Assembly: GCA_963977135.1 (NCBI GenBank)
Contig: CAXBNN010000016.1
Location: 1 to 64,000 of the forward strand
Origin: UBA2040 sp963977135
Lineage (GTDB): Bacteria; Bacteroidota; Bacteroidia; Flavobacteriales_D; Crocinitomicaceae
DNA length: 64,000 nt
Direction: 5' to 3'
Shown: positions 1 to 6,637 of the stretch, piece after piece
How the letters are laid out: each line of letters starts with the position of its first letter
How positions within the stretch are numbered: position 1 is the first letter of the stretch
The notes under the pieces: generated by a model
The model's input: the letters and a program-made list of their open reading frames with translations, nothing else
What the model was told of the DNA's origin: nothing
The model's database searches: none
Program-made: the position numbers and the translations under genes

Positions 1-28
1 CGTGCGGGTTCAAGTCCCGCCTCGAGTA
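1..28 (+). tRNA. 3' end of a tRNA gene (partial, isotype not determinable)
   Basis: The window opens inside a tRNA. A T arm with a perfect 5-bp stem (GCGGG/CCCGC) and the loop TTCAAGT is visible at 4-20, followed by a 7-nt acceptor 3' strand and discriminator A at 28. CCA is not encoded, since ACA follows. The anticodon lies outside the window, so the isotype cannot be given. Confidence 0.85.
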
Positions 29-43
29 CAAAATGTGAGATTA

Positions 44-71
44 AACCCTGACCTTATGGTTGGGGTTTTTT
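44..71 (+). terminator. Intrinsic terminator after the tRNA
   Basis: A 10-bp stem (44-53 with 58-67, two G-U wobbles) closes a TTAT loop and runs into a T tract. It lies 15 nt after the tRNA end. Confidence 0.8.
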
Positions 72-198
72 CGTTCTACTATCACCTTCTTATCTAAACA
101 AAGGAACAATCTTATTTTTTCAAATCTTCATGTTATAGTGTAAGATTATGCCATAATCTTGTGTATCATAGGTTACACTTAATTGCAGAAGCTTCGTA

Positions 199-206
199 TA
201 CTTTTG
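199..206 (+). promoter_or_regulatory. Bacteroidota -7 box (TACTTTTG)
   Basis: An exact TAnnTTTG match lies 26 nt before the ATG at 233. No TTG is at the usual -33 distance, so this is a half-site. It supports the internal ATG at 233 over the upstream start at 161, which would overlap the promoter. Confidence 0.4.
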
Positions 207-232
207 TATACTATTTATCAAGTAAAAAATAT

Positions 233-442
233 ATGACTATAAATGATTCAATAAAACTAATAGCTGGGAGCTTCGTTTTAGCCTCCATAATCTTAGGTTA
301 TTTCTACAATGAATATTTCTTCCTATTTACTGCATTCGTAGCTGTGAATTTAATCCAATCAAGTTTCACGAAATGGTGTTTAATGGATATAATACTAAAG
401 AAAATAGGAATGAAAGAAGGTGGAAATAGTTGCTCTATTTAA
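233..442 (+). CDS. DUF2892 (YgaP-like) small inner-membrane protein, 69 aa
   Basis: The protein has two hydrophobic helices at about residues 8-25 and 28-44, the second followed by F-x-x-x-C (F45, C49) and a short basic amphipathic tail. This is the DUF2892/YgaP transmembrane-domain layout, in which a short hairpin sits in the inner membrane. The reading frame is open upstream to 161, but I chose the ATG at 233 because the similarity begins there and a TAnnTTTG box lies at 199-206. Some family members are fused to rhodanese domains; this one is the stand-alone form. Its biochemical role is not known. It stands alone between a tRNA and a convergent gene. Confidence 0.7.
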   Translation: MTINDSIKLIAGSFVLASIILGYFYNEYFFLFTAFVAVNLIQSSFTKWCLMDIILKKIGMKEGGNSCSI

Positions 443-479
443 AGCGCTTAGACAATCCATTTCTGCCCTTAACAAAATG

Positions 480-500
480 TGGGCTAAAACCCCAGCTTTT
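480..500 (+). terminator. Weak hairpin with T-rich tail after the DUF2892 gene
   Basis: A short TGGG/CCCA stem is followed by GCTTTTTGCTTTT. The stem is only 4 bp, so this is a weak candidate; the gene lacks any better terminator before the convergent gene ends at 539. Confidence 0.25.
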
Positions 501-538
501 TGCTTTTAGAAAAATATTGGCGTCAAAAGCATTGACTG

Positions 539-1951
539 TTAATATTGGACAAGACTAAAATTCCTCTTCCGATCTGCATGTTTTTCATGATTAGAATACT
601 TTGGGAGCTTATTGTTCTTGGTAACATCAGGCATTAAAACTTCCCATTTTTCTCTTTCTGATTCTCCTTTAATCACTTTGTACTTTTTTCCTAGTTCTTC
701 TAATGCTTTCAGGACTTTATCCAGGTGTTTTTGTGAGTGATCTGCCATAAGGCTTAATCGTAATCGTGAAGATTTGCGAGGCACAGCAGGGTAAATTACC
801 GGGTTCACATAAATGTTCAAATCGTTGAGATCCCTGCACATTTCCTTTACTATAAAGTCATCACCAATAATGATAGGGAAAATTGCTGTTTCACTTTGTC
901 CAATATTGAAACCTAGTTCCAGCAATTTTCGCTTAAAATACTTGATGTTGCGCCACAACCTTTCCCGTCTTTCTGGTTCACTTTTTATTATATCAATAGC
1001 GGCAGAAATAGCAGCGGCTGTTGGTGGCGTCATAGATGCAGAGAACATATATCCTCTTGAATAAAAGCGTAATAAATTTATCAATTCTGCATTTGAAGCG
1101 ACAAAACCGCCAACTCCACCCAAGGATTTTGAAAATGTTCCGCATACAATGTCAATTTGTCCTTTGAGATTAAAATGCTCGGCTGTTCCTGAGCCAGTTT
1201 CTCCCAGAACACCTGTAGCATGAGCTTCGTCCAACATCAAATAAGCTCCATACTTCTTTGCTAAGGGAACAATTTTATCCAATTTAGCAATGTCTCCGTC
1301 CATAGAATACACTCCGTCAATTATTATCAATTTCGTTCGAAAATCGTTCGAAAACCGCATCAAAATTGTCTCTAAGTAGTCCGTATCATTATGGCGAAAA
1401 AACTTGAGATTGGTATTTTTACAACCATCTATTAAACTGGCATGAGCTAGTTCGTCAACAATAGCCAAGTCAGACTTATCAAGCATAGACAGTAAAGTGC
1501 TAATATTCGATCCATAACCAGAGGAATATACCATGGCGCTTTCACAGCCTTTAAATTTTGCAATTTTTTGTTCTAGTTCTACGTGGGAATTTGTTGTGCC
1601 TCCAATCAAAGGGGCACTTCCTGATCCAGTTCCGTACTTGTGGATGGCATCGATGCCGGCTTGTTTAACTTTCGGATGGCTAGATAGGTTCAAGTAATCA
1701 TTCGAAGCCATATATATCATATTCCTCATTTCTCCGGTATAATTATCTTTTACCAGTCGAATAGGAGTAGATGAAGAATAAGAAACTCTTTGGACAGTAT
1801 TGTGCTTGTGTTGATCAATGTATTTTGAAAATTGTCGAAACTCACGAGCCCGGTCCATAATATCCTTTTCAGGGAAATTTATGAAATCGGCCAGCGTAAA
1901 GGATTGCTCAACTTCTTGTTCAATAATGGTATTGCCGTTTAACTTTTCCAT
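539..1951 (-). CDS. PLP-dependent alpha-oxoamine synthase (serine/cysteate acyltransferase or KBL-like), 470 aa
   Basis: This is a fold-type I aminotransferase of the alpha-oxoamine synthase family (BioF, KBL, serine palmitoyltransferase, CqsA). These enzymes condense an amino acid with an acyl-CoA or acyl-ACP and lose CO2. The PLP lysine is K275 in GTFSKSLGG, the PLP-nitrogen aspartate is D241 in DEAHATG, and the conserved histidine is H170 in the segment DELAHASLIDG. About 50 N-terminal and 45 highly charged C-terminal residues lie outside the usual ~395-residue catalytic core. No biotin genes are adjacent, which argues against BioF. In Bacteroidota the common roles are sphingolipid synthesis (serine palmitoyltransferase) or sulfonolipid synthesis (cysteate acyltransferase). 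Family assignment is firm; the substrate is inference. Confidence 0.85.
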   Translation of the reverse strand: MEKLNGNTIIEQEVEQSFTLADFINFPEKDIMDRAREFRQFSKYIDQHKHNTVQRVSYSSSTPIRLVKDNYTGEMRNMIYMASNDYLNLSSHPKVKQAGIDAIHKYGTGSGSAPLIGGTTNSHVELEQKIAKFKGCESAMVYSSGYGSNISTLLSMLDKSDLAIVDELAHASLIDGCKNTNLKFFRHNDTDYLETILMRFSNDFRTKLIIIDGVYSMDGDIAKLDKIVPLAKKYGAYLMLDEAHATGVLGETGSGTAEHFNLKGQIDIVCGTFSKSLGGVGGFVASNAELINLLRFYSRGYMFSASMTPPTAAAISAAIDIIKSEPERRERLWRNIKYFKRKLLELGFNIGQSETAIFPIIIGDDFIVKEMCRDLNDLNIYVNPVIYPAVPRKSSRLRLSLMADHSQKHLDKVLKALEELGKKYKVIKGESEREKWEVLMPDVTKNNKLPKYSNHEKHADRKRNFSLVQY

Positions 1952-2070
1952 TGACTAAAACTTATAGCCAAAGTAGAAAGAAAAGTAAGCGCTAAAATTC
2001 AATTCGAATCTAAAATCTAACAACACTTTTTTAACAACTTTTGCTGACAGTAGTAACAAGTTTCAGCCAG

Positions 2071-2099
2071 AATTTCAAACCTTACCAAGGTTTGAAATT
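2071..2099. repeat. Perfect 13-bp inverted repeat (AATTTCAAACCTT / AAGGTTTGAAATT)
   Basis: Two 13-bp arms are separated by ACC in the 232-bp gap between divergent genes. There is no T tract on either side, and it lies upstream of the 2137-2167 promoter. It could be an operator, or a member of the short palindromic repeats common in Bacteroidota intergenic DNA. Confidence 0.75.
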
Positions 2100-2136
2100 A
2101 TTTGTTGAGATCTTATAAACTCATAAAAACAATAAT

Positions 2137-2167
2137 TTGCCCACCAATTCTCCTTTCCTTAAATTTG
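2137..2167 (+). promoter_or_regulatory. Promoter TTG-N20-TAAATTTG
   Basis: TTG at 2137-2139 and an exact TAnnTTTG box at 2160-2167 are 20 nt apart, the spacing of the Bacteroidota housekeeping sigma factor. The start codon of the secreted-protein gene follows 16 nt later. Confidence 0.7.
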
Positions 2168-2183
2168 GTAAAAATTAAATTGC

Positions 2184-3908
2184 ATGCTCTCAAAACTATT
2201 ATTGCTTTTTATACTAGTTCAATTTGGATTGTTCGCTCAAGAAACTTCAGCGAAAAAACCAACCAATATAAATGGCAAAGCGCTTGTTTTGTATTCGAAT
2301 AATTTTCAATCGCCAGCTCAATGGTCTTTTAGTAATACATCTACTCCTAGTGCGAATTGGCTAATAACAACGAACCTAAATGTCGCACCATTTCCATCTT
2401 TTAACCCTGCAGGTTTTTTTACAGCGTTCAATGGTTACGCAATAATAGATTCGGATGCACAAGGCGATACTGCACATCAGGATGCGATACTTTCGTTGAA
2501 TCCGAGAATTACAGCTTGTACAAATGAGCCTTTTGTCCTGCTTCGTTTTTCTCAAATGTATAGAAAGTTTAATGATACAACTTCTGTTGAGGTTAGTAAT
2601 AATGGCACAACTTGGACAGAATTTGTTGTTAATCAAGGTATGTTTAACTCGACAAATTCAGCGAATCCAGAAAAGGTGACTGTGAATATTAGCAATGTTG
2701 CGGGTAATCAAGATACCGTTTATATCCGCTTCCGTTATCGAGCATCAGATGCTTGGTTTTGGGCTGTAGATGATATCGAAATTCTGAGACAAGATGAATT
2801 TGATTTGGAAGCTGTTGAACTAATATCTGGAACAACAGGAAACTGGGGAAGCAAAATTGCTTACACAAAATTGCCAGTATCTCAAGTTCAACCTATTAAG
2901 GTGTCTGGGAAAGTTAAAAATGCGGGTTACTCTGGACAAGGCGACGTGAAATTAGTAGGAGCTTCTTCAGGATTTTCTTCGGAATCAACGCCGGATATTG
3001 TTCCGCCAAATTTATCTGCTGTTTTTAATTTGAATCAAGACTGGACACCAACAAGTTCATTAGGAAATAAAAGTTTAGGCTTACATGTTGAGTCAACAGC
3101 TGTCGACGCAGTGCCAATAAATAATTTTTATGACTCACTAAAATTGGAGGTAACTACTGATCTTTATGCGCGTGATGAGTTGATTCGTGAGGGTCGAGTT
3201 TCTAATAACTTCAATAGCATAGGTTTTGAAGTTGGAAATGTTTTTGATATGTTCCAGGATGAAACCTTAACCAGCGCAAGAGTTTTAGTGATGGGTGAGA
3301 CGGCGGCCAATTCTACCTTATTTGTGAAAATCTACGAAGCAATTGATAATAACACATTCAATTATTTATCCGGTTCAGACACGTTAATTATTCCTGCTTT
3401 GACCCAAGATACATGGTATCGCGTGCGCATGAGAAATCCTGAGTTATTAGAAACGGGTAAATCTTATTTGCTAGTGGCTGGTTCTGAAGGAAACCCAGTT
3501 TTTCCCGGATTAGTTATTGGCACTTCAGGATTATCCGAGTCTTTTACTACTTTTCAAAAATTCAATTCGTTGCCAAACTGGTATAGTTTTACTGAAAAGC
3601 CTATGGTTCGCATGAGTTTTGAATCTGTTGTTTCGAATGAAGAGATTTTTTCTAAAGACCTTGATATTCAATTGTTTCCAAACCCAGCATCGGGAAGCAC
3701 ATTTTTAAGACTAAACGACGTGTCGCAGAGTGATGTCATAATTCAAGTGTCCGATATGACGGGTAAAATTGTCCTTAAAAAAAGTTTGTCGAATCTTGAA
3801 GGAACGCAAACTATAGAATTAGAGACGGGTGAATTGAATGCTGGTATCTACTTGGTCAATATTTTTGTTGAGGGAGTTAAAACCACAAAGAAATTGACGA
3901 TTAAATAG
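2184..3908 (+). CDS. T9SS-secreted protein with MAM/jelly-roll-like N-terminal domain, 574 aa
   Basis: A signal peptide (about 1-23, hydrophobic LLLLFILVQFG then an Ala-rich cleavage region) is followed by a beta-rich region whose segment at about 100-200 resembles MAM/choice-of-anchor domains: a scored-event motif FNDTTSVEVSNNGTTW and a closing W-F-W-A-V-D-D-I-E-I. The last ~80 residues are a type A T9SS sorting domain (LFPNPASG near its start, then GKIV, then L-N-A-G-I-Y-L-V and a basic end). The product should cross the inner membrane by Sec and the outer membrane by T9SS, with the sorting domain cleaved. No enzymatic motif is visible. It has its own promoter and terminator, so it is probably monocistronic. 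Confidence 0.8.
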   Translation: MLSKLLLLFILVQFGLFAQETSAKKPTNINGKALVLYSNNFQSPAQWSFSNTSTPSANWLITTNLNVAPFPSFNPAGFFTAFNGYAIIDSDAQGDTAHQDAILSLNPRITACTNEPFVLLRFSQMYRKFNDTTSVEVSNNGTTWTEFVVNQGMFNSTNSANPEKVTVNISNVAGNQDTVYIRFRYRASDAWFWAVDDIEILRQDEFDLEAVELISGTTGNWGSKIAYTKLPVSQVQPIKVSGKVKNAGYSGQGDVKLVGASSGFSSESTPDIVPPNLSAVFNLNQDWTPTSSLGNKSLGLHVESTAVDAVPINNFYDSLKLEVTTDLYARDELIREGRVSNNFNSIGFEVGNVFDMFQDETLTSARVLVMGETAANSTLFVKIYEAIDNNTFNYLSGSDTLIIPALTQDTWYRVRMRNPELLETGKSYLLVAGSEGNPVFPGLVIGTSGLSESFTTFQKFNSLPNWYSFTEKPMVRMSFESVVSNEEIFSKDLDIQLFPNPASGSTFLRLNDVSQSDVIIQVSDMTGKIVLKKSLSNLEGTQTIELETGELNAGIYLVNIFVEGVKTTKKLTIK

Positions 3909-3931
3909 ATTATAACAAAACATATTGTTGA

Positions 3932-3961
3932 AAAGGGCTTGTATTCGCAAGTCCTTTTTTG
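3932..3961 (+). terminator. Intrinsic terminator
   Basis: A 10-bp stem (AAAGGGCTTG with CAAGTCCTTT, one G-U pair) closes the loop TATTCG and ends in a T tract. It lies 23 nt after the secreted-protein gene. Confidence 0.85.
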
Positions 3962-3991
3962 TTATCTCTTCCATTGATTTTTATAAATTTG
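3958..3991 (+). promoter_or_regulatory. Candidate fabD promoter (TTTG-N22-TAAATTTG)
   Basis: An exact TAnnTTTG box at 3984-3991 lies 22 nt before the fabD start. The best -33 element, TTTG at 3958-3961, overlaps the end of the terminator and its spacing (22) is slightly long. Confidence 0.5.
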
Positions 3992-4013
3992 AACCCAAAC
4001 AATAGATCGCGCT

Positions 4014-4907
4014 ATGAAAGCATATGTATTTCCGGGTCAAGGTGCCCAATTCTCAGGAATGGGAAAAGACTTATACGACAATTCAGATTTGGCCAAAGAA
4101 ATGTTTCACAAAGCCAATGAAATCTTAGGATTTGATATTACTAAAATCATGTTCGAAGGAACAGACGAAGAATTAAAAGAAACGAAGGTTACTCAACCTG
4201 CAGTTTTCTTGCATTCAACGATTTTAGCTGCATGCTTGGGTGATGATTTCAAACCTGATATGGTTGCAGGTCACTCTTTGGGTGAATTGTCTTCGTTGGT
4301 TGCAAATAAAACTCTGTCTTTTGAAGACGGATTGCAATTGGTGTACAAACGTGCTTTGGCTATGCAAAAAGCATGTGAAGTTGAACCATCAACTATGGCG
4401 GCAATCATTGGAATGGAAGATGCGGATATCGAAAGAATTTGTGCTTCTGTTGACGGAGTAGTGGTTCCTGCAAATTACAATAGCCCAGGCCAATTGGTTA
4501 TTTCTGGTTCTTTTCCAGCAGTTGAAAAAGCATGTGAATTGTTGACTGAAGCTGGTGCAAAACGAGCTTTGATTTTACCAGTAGGAGGAGCGTTTCATTC
4601 ACCTTTGATGGAACCAGCAAGAGAAGAATTAGCTGCAGCAATTGAAGCAACAACTTTCAATCAACCAATTTGTCCGGTTTACCAAAATGTTACTGCATCA
4701 GCTGTAACAGATCCAATTGAAATTCAGAAAAACTTAATTGCTCAATTAACAGCACCAGTAAAATGGACACAAACGATGAATCAGATGATTGCAGATGGTT
4801 GTACGGAAGTAGTTGAAGTTGGTCCGGGGAAAGTATTACAAGGATTATTCAAAAAAGTAGATCGCGCATTCCCAACTTCCAGCGCTGAGCTGGCCGTTGC
4901 TGAATAA
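4014..4907 (+). CDS. fabD: Malonyl-CoA:ACP transacylase FabD, 297 aa
   Basis: FabD transfers malonyl from CoA to acyl carrier protein, supplying the extender unit for type II fatty acid synthesis in the cytoplasm. The nucleophile elbow GHSLGE gives S88, R113 lies in the segment YKRALAMQ, and H195 in GGAFHSP completes the catalytic dyad. The oxyanion-site GQGAQ is at residues 9-13. Length is usual (~300). It is flanked by terminators on both sides, so it is transcribed alone rather than in a fab operon. Confidence 0.95.
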   Translation: MKAYVFPGQGAQFSGMGKDLYDNSDLAKEMFHKANEILGFDITKIMFEGTDEELKETKVTQPAVFLHSTILAACLGDDFKPDMVAGHSLGELSSLVANKTLSFEDGLQLVYKRALAMQKACEVEPSTMAAIIGMEDADIERICASVDGVVVPANYNSPGQLVISGSFPAVEKACELLTEAGAKRALILPVGGAFHSPLMEPAREELAAAIEATTFNQPICPVYQNVTASAVTDPIEIQKNLIAQLTAPVKWTQTMNQMIADGCTEVVEVGPGKVLQGLFKKVDRAFPTSSAELAVAE

Positions 4908-4928
4908 AAATAAATATCAAAAATTGAG

Positions 4929-4957
4929 AAAGGCAATCTGAATAGGTTGCCTTTTTT
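4929..4957 (+). terminator. fabD intrinsic terminator
   Basis: An 8-bp stem (AAAGGCAA with TTGCCTTT) closes a 10-nt loop and continues into a T tract, 21 nt after the fabD stop codon. Confidence 0.8.
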
Positions 4958-4961
4958 CGTT

Positions 4962-5007
4962 TATAAAAATCGCCGACTGAGCGGAGTCGAAGGCGTCGGT
5001 TTTTATA
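4962..5007. repeat. Intergenic palindromic repeat, copy 1 (core CTGAGCGGAGTCGAAG)
   Basis: The core sits inside nested inverted repeats: CGACT/AGTCG closes GAGCGG, and outer arms TATAAAAA...CCGAC pair with GTCGG...TTTTTATA. The same core recurs at 31311-31326 and 34784-34799, always in intergenic DNA. Confidence 0.75.
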
Positions 5008-5019
5008 GCAATTTGCTAA

Positions 5020-5511
5020 TCAAGGATAAATCTCCTGTGTTTCAATCCAGTTGCTTTTATTCAAAGCTCTGTCAATTAGTAAGATTCTATATTTAATCGT
5101 ATCGCTATCTGTTGAAACTAAATTGTAGAAAATAGGTTCAATTGTATATTCAACCGTTCCCGAAATGCTTTTTTCTTTGCCCGTATAAATTGGTTTCAGA
5201 CGATTCGCGAAAACGATGCTGTCACCGTTCAAATCTTTGCCAGGCTGCCAACCACCTACATCCTTTTTTTCGTAGTAAACAAGATATAAATTGTAATAGT
5301 AAAATGAATTTATATCGTAAGGAGCTGACGTTTGGTCTGAGTCTAAGCCAATATCCCCTTCGCCATCTTCAAATGAAAAAACCAATCGAGCCGAATCTCC
5401 AAGGATTTCAAACGATCCAAAGGTAATTTTAGGCGTAGAAGGAAACTTGTTTTTTTTAAAACAACTGACCAATAACATGAGTCCAAAAATCCCTAGAAAA
5501 GCTTTTTTCAT
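5020..5511 (-). CDS. Small lipoprotein of unknown function, 163 aa
   Basis: An N-terminal signal peptide with lipobox LLVSC puts the lipidated cysteine at residue 17. The frame extends upstream to 5658, but the ATG at 5511 directly precedes the signal peptide and the longer form would overlap the divergent gene. The mature part has alternating beta segments and an acidic stretch (FEDGEGDIGLDSD) typical of Bacteroidota beta-sandwich lipoproteins of unknown role. I recognise no enzymatic motif. A TATTTTTG box lies upstream on this strand at 5535-5542. Confidence 0.75.
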   Translation of the reverse strand: MKKAFLGIFGLMLLVSCFKKNKFPSTPKITFGSFEILGDSARLVFSFEDGEGDIGLDSDQTSAPYDINSFYYYNLYLVYYEKKDVGGWQPGKDLNGDSIVFANRLKPIYTGKEKSISGTVEYTIEPIFYNLVSTDSDTIKYRILLIDRALNKSNWIETQEIYP

Positions 5512-5534
5512 TTTCGAATTTAGCAAATACCCTT

Positions 5535-5542
5535 CAAAAATA
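5535..5542 (-). promoter_or_regulatory. -7 box (TATTTTTG) for the lipoprotein gene
   Basis: An exact TAnnTTTG match lies on the minus strand 23 nt upstream of the lipoprotein start. No TTG is at the -33 distance, so it is a half-site. Confidence 0.4.
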
Positions 5543-5565
5543 CCATTTCTTTTAGTGGAAGAGGT

Positions 5566-5573
5566 TAATTTTG
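5566..5573 (+). promoter_or_regulatory. -7 box (TAATTTTG) very close to the LuxE-like start
   Basis: An exact TAnnTTTG match ends only 4 nt before the ATG at 5578. If it is used, the transcript would start at or next to the start codon, giving a leaderless mRNA. Confidence 0.4.
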
Positions 5574-5577
5574 GCGC

Positions 5578-6546
5578 ATGAATCAATGGGAAGGTATTTT
5601 TTCTATCCAATCTGAAAGTGAATTTGAAGAATGGGCGCTGAAGGTTTTTGCTTTTCAATTGGAGAATTGTGCCGTGTATCGAGAATTCTGTGAGTTGATG
5701 AATAGAACCTCACCAAAATCCACTGCGGAAATACCTTTTTTACCGATTTCATTTTTTAAAACACATGAAGTTCGTTCAAAGAAATTGCCTGTAGAAACAA
5801 TTTTCAAAAGTAGTGGAACAACAGGAATGGAACGTAGTCAACATTTTATTCAGTCGACAGAAATGTATCGCAAATCATTCCGAAAAACTTATGCTGAACA
5901 AATTGGTGATCCAAAGGATCAAGTAATCTTGGCTTTATTGCCAAATTATATCGAACAAGGTGAATCGAGTTTGGTTTTTATGGTCGATGACCTGATTCAA
6001 CTCACACAAAATGAATTTTCAGGTTTCTTATTGTCGGACATGGAAAGTATAGAAAGTCGCTACGATTCAGCAATCCATTCAGAAAAAAAAGTGGTTATTT
6101 TCGGCGTTTCATACGCTTTGCTCGATCTCGCTGAAAAGGGAATGAACCTTTCCCAAGCAACAATTATTGAAACGGGGGGAATGAAGGGCAAACGTCAGGA
6201 AATGAGCAAAGAAGCCATGCATGAAATGTTGAAAAAAGGCTTGAATGTTTCGCATATCTCTTCAGAATATGGAATGACAGAACTACTTTCCCAAGCCTAT
6301 TCAAAAGAAAATGGTTTGTTTTCTCTACCCAAATGGATGAAGATAATTCTCAGGGAAACCAGCGATCCGCTTACCGAGCTTTCTAAGGAGAAAACGGGAG
6401 GGGTCAATGTTATCGATTTGGCAAATGTTTACAGTTGTAGTTTTATCTCAACTCAAGATTTAGGTCGCTTGGAGGACGGTCAATTGCGTTTGATGGGACG
6501 TTTTGATCAAGCTGATATTCGCGGTTGTAATTTGTTGGTTGAGTAA
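5578..6546 (+). CDS. LuxE/PaaK-family acyl-protein synthetase, 322 aa
   Basis: This is an adenylate-forming enzyme related to LuxE acyl-protein synthetases. The Ser/Thr/Gly-rich nucleotide-binding motif is KSSGTTG (S78-G83) and the adenylation motif EYGMTE is at 230-235, with a C-terminal R-G-x-D-Q-A-D-I-R-G segment. Luciferase genes are absent, so it is not a bioluminescence protein; stand-alone LuxE-like proteins are frequent in Bacteroidota, where they presumably activate a carboxylic acid and pass it to a carrier or amine. Substrate unknown. It starts the gene run that continues to 13008; the next gene begins 91 nt after its stop. Confidence 0.75.
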   Translation: MNQWEGIFSIQSESEFEEWALKVFAFQLENCAVYREFCELMNRTSPKSTAEIPFLPISFFKTHEVRSKKLPVETIFKSSGTTGMERSQHFIQSTEMYRKSFRKTYAEQIGDPKDQVILALLPNYIEQGESSLVFMVDDLIQLTQNEFSGFLLSDMESIESRYDSAIHSEKKVVIFGVSYALLDLAEKGMNLSQATIIETGGMKGKRQEMSKEAMHEMLKKGLNVSHISSEYGMTELLSQAYSKENGLFSLPKWMKIILRETSDPLTELSKEKTGGVNVIDLANVYSCSFISTQDLGRLEDGQLRLMGRFDQADIRGCNLLVE

Positions 6547-6637
6547 GCTTCTTTTAACAGTAGCTCAATTAACCGAAATTGTTCTTCGCTTAAATCAAGG
6601 AAAACACTACCTTTATTTCCCAAAGTTCAGGTTATTC

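Noticed and set aside
813..1064. 83-residue plus-strand ORF inside the alpha-oxoamine synthase
   Set aside because: Shadow frame with Leu/Ile-rich composition and no start context; the minus-strand gene has intact catalytic residues across the region.
5578..6546. Bioluminescence (lux) locus
   Set aside because: No luxA, luxB, luxC or luxD genes are nearby; LuxE-like synthetases occur alone in many non-luminous bacteria.
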